From Deltaproteobacteria bacterium (lineage in GTDB: Bacteria > Desulfobacterota > Dissulfuribacteria > Dissulfuribacterales > UBA3076): a DNA stretch of 6,977 bases. Below are positions 1 to 5,980 of the stretch, piece after piece. Where the stretch lies: NCBI GenBank assembly GCA_021159445.1, contig JAGGRV010000265.1:1-6977 (forward strand), read 5' to 3'. Under the pieces are notes generated by a model, which did no database searches, was not told where the DNA came from, and saw nothing but the letters and a program-made list of their open reading frames with translations. A program made the translations under genes and the position numbers. How positions within the stretch are numbered: position 1 is the first letter of the stretch; every line of letters starts with the position of its first letter.

Positions 1-166
1 TTGCTCGTCGATCACATAACCCGTTATGCTCGCTCCTCGCGCCTTGAATACAACAAAAAATCCTATTAATTTTTGTTCAACTTATTTATCTCCCGTTCCT
101 TACTGAAAATATCAAAAATTTTTTGCCATTTTGAAATAGTTTAATCCAAATCGCAATAAACACAAC

Positions 167-221
167 ATGCAATTTTTGCAGTTTCATGCAATTTTTGCAC
201 TTCGTGGATGCAATTTTTGCA
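167..221. repeat. Three direct copies of ATGCAATTTTTGCA
   Basis: Three identical 14-base copies lie at 167-180, 186-199 and 208-221. Each contains a perfect inverted repeat, TGCAA-TTT-TTGCA. The start-to-start distances are 19 and 22 bases, about two turns of B-DNA, so the three sites would lie on roughly the same helix face. This layout fits an array of binding sites for a dimeric regulator. The outer TGC...GCA resembles the half-sites of NtrC-type activators with Fis-like helix-turn-helix domains, but which protein binds is inference. I found no -24/-12 sigma-54 promoter nearby on either strand. The controlled gene may lie to the left of the window, or the array may be a relic. Confidence 0.75.
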
Positions 222-241
222 CTAATTTTTCATGATTAGTG
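220..241. repeat. Small inverted repeat after the triple array
   Basis: CACTAAT at 220-226 pairs with ATTAGTG at 235-241 around an 8-base loop. It begins inside the last base of the third TGCAATTTTTGCA copy. No T-run follows on either strand, so an intrinsic terminator is unlikely. An operator or the decayed end of a mobile element is possible, and chance in AT-rich DNA is not excluded. Confidence 0.4.
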
Positions 242-261
242 TCCAGCGTTTCTGATGGACA
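240..261. repeat. Small inverted repeat TGTCCA...TGGACA
   Basis: TGTCCA at 240-245 pairs with TGGACA at 256-261 around a 10-base loop, directly abutting the previous inverted repeat. Subterminal palindromes with TGTCC ends occur at the tips of some insertion sequences, so this could be the remnant of an IS end. There is no transposase and no partner end in the window. The function is unknown. Confidence 0.35.
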
Positions 262-313
262 TTCAGCAATTTCTAATTCGAGAGCCTCTTGGGAACTAAT
301 CGTTTTTTTATTT

Positions 314-456
314 GTAAGCGTTCACAGGTTCAGGGCTCAAGGTTAGAGAGCGATGAAAATTGAACGGTTTGAAAATATTGAGGCCTGGCAGTTGGCCCGA
401 GACCTAACTCGCAAGGTCAACGGAAGAAAGGTAACCCTGGACCTGTAAACGGTTAC
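314..456 (+). mobile_element. MITE-like inverted-repeat element, copy A
   Basis: The element is bounded by 22-base imperfect inverted repeats at 314-335 and 435-456, which match at 19 of 22 positions. The outer sequence is GTAAGCGTTCAC on the left and GTAAACGGTTAC on the right. Between the arms lies the start of a four-helix-bundle (IVP/S23) reading frame. The 3' half, about 380-439, is nearly identical to the second element at 5893-6123, in the same orientation. No target-site duplication is visible in the flanks. It carries no transposase, so any movement would need proteins supplied elsewhere. The element name is my description; the repeated structure itself is directly visible. Confidence 0.65.
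353..448 (+). pseudogene. Truncated four-helix-bundle (IVP/S23) protein
   Basis: The frame reads ATG to TAA for 31 residues, beginning MKIERFENIEAWQLARDL. This is the recognisable N-terminus of the 23S rRNA intervening-sequence / four-helix-bundle family, whose first helix has the pattern F-x-x-I/L-x-x-W-x-x-A. Complete members are about 110-130 residues, so only the start of helix 1 remains. After residue 23 the sequence jumps to a short tail that reads into the right inverted-repeat arm, where the stop (446-448) lies. The same junction occurs in copy B, so the deletion predates the separation of the two copies. There is no clear Shine-Dalgarno sequence before the ATG. It is most likely a non-functional remnant, although a short peptide could in principle be made. 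Confidence 0.7.
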
Positions 457-483
457 TCAGGGAAGTATGTGACAAAATAAGAA

Positions 484-517
484 GAAGGCCTCCTTGAAAA
501 ATTCCAAGAAGGCCTTC
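484..517 (-). terminator. Rho-independent terminator of the first regulator
   Basis: GAAGGCCTCCTTG (484-496) pairs with CAAGAAGGCCTTC (505-517) at 12 of 13 positions around an 8-base loop. On the minus strand the stem is followed by a T-rich tract, TTCTTATTTTG. On the plus strand it is followed by G-rich sequence, so it acts in the minus direction. It lies about 80 bases past the stop codon of the sigma-54 regulator at 598-1950 and is its natural terminator. Confidence 0.8.
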
Positions 518-597
518 GGGGAGAGGAGGGTTGGGAGGATAATGAGTTTTTCTGATTATTGTTCGTATATATCCAAATATTGCAAACACCATGCCAT

Positions 598-1950
598 CTA
601 TTTTAGAAAACCATATTCCTTTAGTTTGTACTGAAGTGTTCTAATTGAAATACCTAATATTTTCGCAGCTTTACGTCTATGTCCATTTGTTTCCATGATG
701 GTTGTCTCAATGGCTTCTTTTTCCAGGTCTCGTATAGTGCAAAGCCGTTTAGTGGCTGGTACAGGCATAACCTCGATAAGTGAGGTTGTTAACGGAGGCA
801 GTGTCAGCCTAGAGTCCCGGCTTAAAATAATGGCTCGCTCAATGACATTATGTAGTTCCCTCACATTGCCGGGCCATTCGTAGGATTTTATCTGCTTTAA
901 GGTATCATCTGATATTTCCGAGACCTTTTTCCCCACCCGCATAGATATAGATCGGACAAGGTAGTTAGTCAGCACCTGTATTGCCTCAAGGCGTTTTCTC
1001 AAAGGAGGAAGGGTGATTGGGAAAACATTTAAACGATAGTAAAGGTCTTCTCTAAAGCGTTTTTCACGTATCCCTGCCATCAGATCTTGGTTGGTAGCGG
1101 CAATTATTCTTGCGCTGGTATTGAGGGTAGTAGTGCCTCCCACCCTTTCAAATGTCCTCTCCTGTAGTATTCGCAGAAATTTTGCTTGAGCAGATAGGGG
1201 CATTTCCCCTATTTCGTCCAAGAATATGGTCCCATTCTGAGCAAGTTCAAATTTTCCCCTCTTGGCCTTAATCGCTCCGGTAAACGCACCTTTTTCGTGC
1301 CCGAAGAGTTCAGACTCAATAAGCGTTTCAGGTATTGCAGCACAATTAAGCTCTACAAATGGACCTTTCCGCTCGCTCAAATGATGAATGGCTTTGGCTA
1401 CAAGGCTTTTCCCAGTACCGCTTTCTCCCTGAAGTAATACGGTGGCGTCTGTCTTGGCCACATGCTGTATTTCTCTCCAGACTTCCTCCATACCGGCAAA
1501 AAGGACGTCAGTAGGTGGGAGACCTTCGGCAAGTTGGTTTCTCCATAGAGTGTCTACCGCCATGAGGGTCTGGCGCTCCACCACTCTGGATACTGCCATT
1601 CGCAATTCATCCGGATCTTTGAGGGGCTTTATAAGATAGTCTAAGGCCCCTTCCTTCATAGCCTCCACGGCATTTTCTACAGTAGCATAAGCTGTAAGTA
1701 TTATGAAATCGATTTCCGGCTTTTCTGATCGTACCTTTTTCAAGAGGTCAAGGCCGCTGATATCAGGCATTTTGAGATCTGTGATTACAAGGTTAGGATA
1801 AAAGTCGTTAATTGCGCCAAGGGCTTTGATGCCACTACTGGCTGATTTTATTTGATAGCCCGACCGAGTGAGGATTCGGCTCAGGAGAACTGTCAAGGGT
1901 CTTTCGTCGTCTACTACCAGAATGCGAAAATTATTAGGTTCCATAGGCAT
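598..1950 (-). CDS. Sigma-54-dependent response regulator (NtrC/AtoC type)
   Basis: This 450-residue cytoplasmic protein activates RNA polymerase carrying sigma-54 when phosphorylated. It has the full three-domain build at the usual family length. The receiver domain spans about 9-122, with acidic pair D14-D15, phospho-acceptor D58, T85 and K108. The AAA+ domain spans about 148-385, with Walker A GESGTGKS (175-182), sigma-54-contacting GAFTGA (221-226), Walker B TIFLDE (241-246) and the FREDLYYRLNV arginine segment (299-309). A Fis-type helix-turn-helix lies at about 408-448. All catalytic and contact motifs are intact. The start ATG has no good Shine-Dalgarno sequence, and the second ATG at codon 3 is equally possible. 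No sensor kinase is adjacent, so its signal and targets are unknown. It diverges from the lipid kinase gene and ends before a clear terminator at 484-517. Confidence 0.96.
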   Translation of the reverse strand: MPMEPNNFRILVVDDERPLTVLLSRILTRSGYQIKSASSGIKALGAINDFYPNLVITDLKMPDISGLDLLKKVRSEKPEIDFIILTAYATVENAVEAMKEGALDYLIKPLKDPDELRMAVSRVVERQTLMAVDTLWRNQLAEGLPPTDVLFAGMEEVWREIQHVAKTDATVLLQGESGTGKSLVAKAIHHLSERKGPFVELNCAAIPETLIESELFGHEKGAFTGAIKAKRGKFELAQNGTIFLDEIGEMPLSAQAKFLRILQERTFERVGGTTTLNTSARIIAATNQDLMAGIREKRFREDLYYRLNVFPITLPPLRKRLEAIQVLTNYLVRSISMRVGKKVSEISDDTLKQIKSYEWPGNVRELHNVIERAIILSRDSRLTLPPLTTSLIEVMPVPATKRLCTIRDLEKEAIETTIMETNGHRRKAAKILGISIRTLQYKLKEYGFLK

Positions 1951-1997
1951 TTTTTTGTTTCTAATCTAATTATTTAAGCTTATTCTAGCAAGGAATT
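1951..1997. promoter_or_regulatory. Divergent promoter spacer
   Basis: These 47 AT-rich bases separate two divergently transcribed genes, so both promoters must lie here or inside the neighbouring gene starts. I see no GG-N10-GC sigma-54 element and no strong -35/-10 pair. The best plus-strand candidate, TTGTTT at 1955-1960 with CTTATT 18 bases on, is weak. The only clear signal is AAGGA at 1990-1994, three bases before the lipid kinase ATG. Confidence 0.35.
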
Positions 1998-3050
1998 ATG
2001 GATTGTCTCTTTATTATAAATCCCATAGCCGGGGCCCATGCAGGAAAAAAAATTGTCGCTGAACTAGAGCGTGGCCTGCATGTCCGAGGTCTTCGCAAGC
2101 ATATTGTCTTCACTGATCCTGAACATCTGGAGACTCAGGTGCTGTCTTTGGCTCCAGGCCGTGACCTGATTGTGGTTGCAGGAGGGGATGGCACCGTATC
2201 AGCGATTGCACGCATACTTGGTAGCCTTGATAGGCCCCCACCTCTTGCCATCCTGCCTCTTGGTTCAGGAAACGATCTGGCCAGAAGCCTGGGCTGGTGG
2301 GAAGTATGGAATCAGGGTGGCCTTGATTATTTCTGGTCGGGGATTAGTGATGGAAAGGTTGAGGCAATGGATCTCTGGTCATGCGGAGAGGACTCTAAAT
2401 TTATAGGATATGCAGGTTTTGGCCTGGATGCAAGGATAGTAGCATCTGTTTCACAATTACGCATGAAACGTTTCTGCCATAATTTTGGAAAGAGATGGAA
2501 TCAGTTTCTTTATGTTGCTGTTGGCCTGAAATATATACTTTCGATTATGCTCAAATTTGGTTCGACCGAGATGGATGTCTGTTTCTTTGATAAAAAGGGG
2601 AATATGAATCAAATCAGGCTAAAGAACCATGCTGCTTTGATCCTTTCTAATATCGGACACTATGCAGGGGGAGGGGCTCTTTCATCTGCATCTTGCTGGA
2701 GCGACGGAAAATTAGAGGCCTATGTCATTCCCACTGTCAGAGCATATCTCGGGCTGCTATTGAGAGGTCGCGTTGCTTTTCTCTCAGGTCCTAGAGTCAC
2801 TTATCAGGCCTGTTCTGTAAAAATCATCGGAAAACAGAATCTTCCTGTACAGCTTGATGGTGAATGGGCAGGAGAATGTATGGCAAGAGATACTATTAAA
2901 ATACAACATGTGAGGGCTTTACCTGTACTCGTCCCTCCTGACAACTTTGCTGTAAAAGAAAGTGTTGGCAGCCGCTGGTCCAAGAGCCCTATCCTAAAAA
3001 GAGATAGTTTATCAATATTGCCGGATCCTGCTACTACTACACGTGATTGA
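1998..3050 (+). CDS. Diacylglycerol/lipid kinase, DagK/YegS family
   Basis: This 350-residue protein belongs to the diacylglycerol kinase catalytic family, which transfers phosphate from a nucleoside triphosphate to a lipid hydroxyl at the inner face of the membrane. The nucleotide-binding half starts with FIINPIAGAHAGKK (5-18), followed by the signature GGDGT (62-66) and LPLGSGNDLARSLG (86-99). The C-terminal beta-sandwich half shows NIGHYAGGG (218-226), SDGKLEAYVI (235-244) and QLDGEWAG (285-292); the conserved DGE is where family members carry the presumed catalytic base. No transmembrane segment or signal peptide is evident. The tail beyond about 310 is not conserved-looking. The start is ATG with AAGGA three bases upstream. 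Lipid substrate (diacylglycerol, undecaprenol, phosphatidylglycerol or sphingoid-like) cannot be read from the sequence. It is divergent from the regulator at 598-1950 and 122 bases ahead of the PilZ gene, so probably not in that operon. Confidence 0.93.
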   Translation: MDCLFIINPIAGAHAGKKIVAELERGLHVRGLRKHIVFTDPEHLETQVLSLAPGRDLIVVAGGDGTVSAIARILGSLDRPPPLAILPLGSGNDLARSLGWWEVWNQGGLDYFWSGISDGKVEAMDLWSCGEDSKFIGYAGFGLDARIVASVSQLRMKRFCHNFGKRWNQFLYVAVGLKYILSIMLKFGSTEMDVCFFDKKGNMNQIRLKNHAALILSNIGHYAGGGALSSASCWSDGKLEAYVIPTVRAYLGLLLRGRVAFLSGPRVTYQACSVKIIGKQNLPVQLDGEWAGECMARDTIKIQHVRALPVLVPPDNFAVKESVGSRWSKSPILKRDSLSILPDPATTTRD

Positions 3051-3172
3051 ATTTTTTGAAAAAAATTTGTCTCGTGCTTCGTTCTGTCCGAAGAGTAAAA
3101 TAAATAGTTAACAGAGCTTCAACAGGTGATTCTTGTAAATAGTGAGCAGATATCTATTCCAGGAGGATTATC
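3051..3172 (+). promoter_or_regulatory. Leader region of the PilZ-pilD-regulator cluster
   Basis: This 122-base gap is the likely site of the promoter for the PilZ gene and the two genes after it. Just past the lipid kinase stop is a purely A/T palindrome, AATTTTTT-GA-AAAAAATT (3050-3067), too weak to be a confident terminator. A 5-base inverted repeat, CTTCG...CGAAG, lies near 3078-3094. I see no sigma-54 element. The only firm element is the strong Shine-Dalgarno AGGAGG at 3161-3166, six bases before the PilZ ATG. Confidence 0.35.
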
Positions 3173-3589
3173 ATGCGTGAAAGGCGTAAAATACCGCGTT
3201 ATTTAGCGAACTTCCGTGTATATTTCCCAGAGTTCAATATATGGGGACATACTTCTAATATCTCGTTAGATGGATGTTATGTGGCGGTAGATTCCTCCAT
3301 GTCTGAAGGGTTCATCACTGACTTGTTGGTTGAATTGCCGGTGGTGGGAGTAATTGCTCTTAAGGGTTACGTGCAGCATTTAGGCGAGACGAAGTCAGGA
3401 GCCGGTCTCCAGTTTGTTCAGGTGAGGTTTGAGTTTGACCAGTCAGATTACTTCAGTTTGTACTCACGATTTTTAAAGAGTATATCTCAACTTGAGAAAA
3501 TAAGAACAAATTATCTGGACCTGGTCCAACAAAATCAATTGAAACTTTGTACCATGCCAAGTGAGTCTGAAAAAGCTGAAACCAACTGA
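3173..3589 (+). CDS. PilZ-domain c-di-GMP-binding protein
   Basis: This is a 138-residue single-domain cytoplasmic protein. Both halves of the PilZ c-di-GMP-binding signature are present: RxxxR as R5-KIP-R9 at the very N-terminus, and [D/N]xSxxG as N29-I-S31-LD-G34. The beta-barrel runs on to about residue 105 (GAGLQFVQVRFEF). The last 30 or so residues are polar and probably helical, possibly a partner-contact tail. With both motifs intact it should bind c-di-GMP. Single-domain PilZ proteins usually pass the signal on by protein contact, in pilus assembly, motility or exopolysaccharide control. The ATG start is fixed by the strong AGGAGG six bases upstream. It lies just before prepilin peptidase and, with the following regulator, probably forms an operon; a type IV pilus or secretion role is inferred from that context. 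Confidence 0.92.
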   Translation: MRERRKIPRYLANFRVYFPEFNIWGHTSNISLDGCYVAVDSSMSEGFITDLLVELPVVGVIALKGYVQHLGETKSGAGLQFVQVRFEFDQSDYFSLYSRFLKSISQLEKIRTNYLDLVQQNQLKLCTMPSESEKAETN

Positions 3590-3630
3590 GCCTCTTGAAA
3601 AACTCAAGATTTTATTAGAGAGCAAAGCGC

Positions 3631-3635
3631 GAGGA
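3631..3635 (+). promoter_or_regulatory. pilD: Ribosome binding site that sets the pilD start
   Basis: GAGGA at 3631-3635 lies six bases before an in-frame GTG at 3642. The earlier in-frame GTG at 3561 has no Shine-Dalgarno sequence and overlaps the PilZ gene by 29 bases. This site therefore favours 3642 as the start of the prepilin peptidase. Confidence 0.6.
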
Positions 3636-3641
3636 AATGAT

Positions 3642-4430
3642 GTGATTACTTTGCCAACATTCACTTGGTCCTTTCTGGTTTTTTTGCTAGGGACCTGTAT
3701 CGGTAGCTTTTTGAATGTGTGCATATACCGGCTGCCTCAAGACAGATCGGTGGTAAAACCTGGTTCTGCCTGTCCGAAATGTGGTCATAGACTGAAATGG
3801 TGGGAAAATATCCCAATACTGAGTTTTTTGTTTCTACAGGCTAAATGTAGATCTTGTGGGGCAAGGATCTCCTTGCAGTATCCCATGGTAGAGCTATTGA
3901 GCGGCCTTTTGGCCCTTGCACTTTGGTATAAGTTTGGTCTTGGCCCTGAAATTTTTATTTATTTTTATTTTTCAGCATGTCTCATAATTGTGACATTTGT
4001 TGACCTTGCGCACCAAATCATCCCGGATGCAGTGTCTTTGCCTGGGATCGCCCTTGGCTTCTTATCTTCCTTTTTACTTCCTGAACTGTCATGGTGGGAT
4101 TCTCTGCTGGGAATATTAATGGGCGGGGGTATCCTGTTTCTTGTGGGATGGGGCTATTATATTATTGCCCACAGGGAGGGAATGGGAGGCGGGGACATCA
4201 AACTCCTTGCTATGATAGGGGCATTTTTGGGCTGGCAGGCAATACCGCTTGTGATCCTATTGAGTGCTGCAGTGGGTTCAGTTACTGGTTTGGCGATAAT
4301 GTCAGTCCGGAAAGGAGATAGACACATGGCCATATCTTATGGTCCCTTTTTGGCTGGAGCTGCTCTTATAACATTATTTTGGGGACGTGAACTGACAGCC
4401 TGGTATTTGGTTTTTATCTCCAGGGGCTAA
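3642..4430 (+). CDS. pilD: Type IV prepilin peptidase / N-methyltransferase PilD
   Basis: This inner-membrane aspartyl protease (peptidase family A24) cleaves the leader of type IV prepilins or type II secretion pseudopilins and, in the bifunctional form, N-methylates the new terminus. From the chosen GTG it has 262 residues, within family range. The first membrane segment carries the hallmark GSFLNVCIYRLP (about 21-32). Then comes a cytoplasmic loop with two CxxC pairs (C44/C47 and C69/C72), the zinc-binding region of the bifunctional enzymes. The two catalytic aspartates are D121 in VDLAHQIIPD and D185 in GMGGGDIKLL. About seven or eight hydrophobic segments are visible. An alternative GTG at 3561 would add 27 polar residues with no family counterpart and no Shine-Dalgarno sequence. 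It sits between the PilZ gene and a sigma-54 regulator. No pilin or pilus ATPase gene is in the window, so its substrates are unknown. Confidence 0.95.
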   Translation: MITLPTFTWSFLVFLLGTCIGSFLNVCIYRLPQDRSVVKPGSACPKCGHRLKWWENIPILSFLFLQAKCRSCGARISLQYPMVELLSGLLALALWYKFGLGPEIFIYFYFSACLIIVTFVDLAHQIIPDAVSLPGIALGFLSSFLLPELSWWDSLLGILMGGGILFLVGWGYYIIAHREGMGGGDIKLLAMIGAFLGWQAIPLVILLSAAVGSVTGLAIMSVRKGDRHMAISYGPFLAGAALITLFWGRELTAWYLVFISRG

Positions 4431-4453
4431 CATTATTCTGGTAAAAAATGTTA
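4428..4453. repeat. Short inverted repeat at the pilD stop
   Basis: TAACATT (4428-4434, including the pilD stop codon) pairs with AATGTTA (4447-4453) around a 12-base loop. It lies in the 50-base gap before the second regulator. It is too AT-rich for an efficient terminator and may be an operator or chance. Confidence 0.25.
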
Positions 4454-4480
4454 AGAAAGTTTTCTGATTAGGAAAATATT

Positions 4481-5872
4481 GTGAGTAAACGTCGAATTCT
4501 GGTTATAGATGATGAATATGACGTGAGGAATATAGTTGCCGACATATTGACCTCTAAAAAGGCCGGATATGATGTTGTTCAGGCGGCTAATGCCATTGAA
4601 GGCCTGGAATTGGCACAAAAACAGCCCTTTGATCACATAATAAGTGATATTTACATGCAGCCTGAGGATGGGCTCCAATTTCTAAAAAAAGCCAGGGACG
4701 CTGGGGTATCAGCCAACATCATCATGATGTCCGGTCAGGCCGATATTGATATGGCCCTTGAGGCCATAAAGTTAGGGGCGTGTGATTTCATCTTCAAACC
4801 CTTAGTATCAGACCATCTACTTTTCGTATTGCGAAGGGCCGAGGAAAAGACCGTACTTTTGGAAGAAAATGCCTTTTTAAAGGCAGAAATACACAAAAAA
4901 TATTCGTTTCACAATATTGTGGCCAAAAGTCCTCAGATTAGACACATTTTTGAGGTCATTCAAAGAGTAGCAGATTACAAGACAACTGTGCTAATAACCG
5001 GTGAAAGCGGGACAGGGAAAGAACTTGTAGCCAAGGCAATTCATTTTAATAGCATCAGGGCCAAGGCACCCTTTGTACCGATTAATTGTGGGGGCATTCC
5101 AGAGAATTTGCTCGAGAGTGAACTCTTTGGTTATGTGAAAGGGGCCTTTACAGACGCTGTTAAAACCAAAAAAGGACTCTTCGAAGAGGCCCACAAAGGG
5201 ACACTGTTTTTAGACGAGTTAGGTGATATGCCTTTGCCCTTGCAAGTTAGGCTCTTGAGGGTTCTGCAGGAAGAAGAGATCAGACCTTTGGGCGATACTC
5301 GCTCCATCCAGGTAGATGTGCGGATAGTGGCAGCCACTGCAAAGGATATTGCACAAGAGGTGAGCAAAGGCAATTTCCGAGAGGACCTATTTTACAGAAT
5401 AAATGTACTCTCAATAGTTATTCCTGCTCTAAGAGACAGGAAGGAGGATATTCCTTTACTGGTTGATCACTTTATAGAAAAGTATAATTCCCGCTTAAAG
5501 AAGAAAGTGGAGGGAGCTAGCCCTGAGGTAATGCACCTTTTCATCGAATACAAGTGGCCCGGAAATATCCGTGAGCTTGAAAATGCTATAGAAAGAGCAA
5601 TGGTCTACTCGGATACTCCAATAATACAAGCAAGGGATCTTCCCCCTCATATACGGGCGGGTTTTGAAGTCGAAAGTGCTCCTTCCATATCAGCCCTTGG
5701 TGGATCCATCTTTTCCATTAAGAAGGGCAGCAAGATGTTGGAGCGAGAACTTATAATAAAGGCCCTTGACGAAACCAAGGGTAATAAGACTAAGGCTTCC
5801 CACCTTCTGGAGATCAGTCTGCCTGCCCTTTTATACAAGATGAAAGACTATGGTCTTGCAGCAGAGATTTAG
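4481..5872 (+). CDS. Sigma-54-dependent response regulator with GAFTDA loop
   Basis: This 463-residue cytoplasmic protein is an NtrC-type activator. The receiver domain spans about 4-122, with D10-D11, phospho-acceptor D56, S84 and K106. The stretch after D56 reads IYMQPEDG, with Q where P is usual. The AAA+ domain spans about 145-390, with Walker A GESGTGK (174-180), Walker B TLFLDE (241-246), the FREDLFYRINV segment (299-309) and WPGNIRELENAIERA (359-373). A Fis-type helix-turn-helix lies at about 418-458. The sigma-54-contacting loop reads GAFTDA (221-226), not the canonical GAFTGA. The start is GTG with AGGA (4470-4473) seven bases upstream. It follows pilD by 50 bases in the same direction, suggesting co-transcription and possible pilus-gene control like PilR, but the cognate kinase and targets are not visible. 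No terminator is seen after the stop; a repeat element starts 20 bases later. Confidence 0.96.
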   Translation: MSKRRILVIDDEYDVRNIVADILTSKKAGYDVVQAANAIEGLELAQKQPFDHIISDIYMQPEDGLQFLKKARDAGVSANIIMMSGQADIDMALEAIKLGACDFIFKPLVSDHLLFVLRRAEEKTVLLEENAFLKAEIHKKYSFHNIVAKSPQIRHIFEVIQRVADYKTTVLITGESGTGKELVAKAIHFNSIRAKAPFVPINCGGIPENLLESELFGYVKGAFTDAVKTKKGLFEEAHKGTLFLDELGDMPLPLQVRLLRVLQEEEIRPLGDTRSIQVDVRIVAATAKDIAQEVSKGNFREDLFYRINVLSIVIPALRDRKEDIPLLVDHFIEKYNSRLKKKVEGASPEVMHLFIEYKWPGNIRELENAIERAMVYSDTPIIQARDLPPHIRAGFEVESAPSISALGGSIFSIKKGSKMLERELIIKALDETKGNKTKASHLLEISLPALLYKMKDYGLAAEI

Positions 5873-5913
5873 TCGTCAAGTAAAAATAACTTGTAACCGT
5901 TCACGGGTTCAAA

Positions 5914-5950
5914 GGTTCAGAGGTCCAGAGGTTTATCGAAAATCTGAACC
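5914..5950. repeat. Hairpin inside copy B
   Basis: GGTTCAGA (5914-5921) pairs perfectly with TCTGAACC (5943-5950) around a 21-base loop, 40 bases past the stop of the second regulator. No T-run follows on either strand, so it is not a typical intrinsic terminator. It might still slow polymerase or stabilise a 3' end. Confidence 0.4.
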
Positions 5951-5980
5951 GTTGATTCGTGAGTTCTGAATGGAGAAGGC

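Larger units (their letters stand above)
1..313. other. Gene-free region with palindromes and repeats
   Basis: I find no convincing gene here on either strand. The first ~50 bases are noticeably GC-richer than what follows and contain a 14-base palindrome, CATAAC-CC-GTTATG, at 15-28. From about 50 to 166 the sequence is AT-rich with homopolymer runs and no recognisable promoter. The triple repeat (167-221) and two adjacent small inverted repeats (220-241 and 240-261) are listed separately. A run of seven T at 304-310 follows only a very weak inverted repeat near 274-283 (AGAG-C-CTCT), so I do not call it a terminator. The far-left patch could be the edge of something outside the window. Confidence 0.6.

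Noticed and set aside
167..221. CRISPR array or plasmid iterons
   Set aside because: Units are 14 bases with 5- and 8-base spacers, far too short for CRISPR. There is no replication gene or DnaA-box cluster to support an origin.
304..310. T7 run as a plus-strand terminator
   Set aside because: The preceding sequence forms only AGAG-C-CTCT with almost no loop, not a stable stem, and no plus-strand gene lies upstream.
386..400. Sigma-54 -24/-12 promoter in copy A (TGGCAGTTGGC) and copy B (TGGCACTTGGC, 6040-6050)
   Set aside because: The GG-N10-GC spacing is not met, and the sequence is the coding stretch of the four-helix-bundle frame (A-W-Q/H-L-A).
404..592. Minus-strand frame of 62 codons
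   Set aside because: It runs through the terminator hairpin and the inverted-repeat arm, has no Shine-Dalgarno sequence or family features, and is best explained as non-coding.
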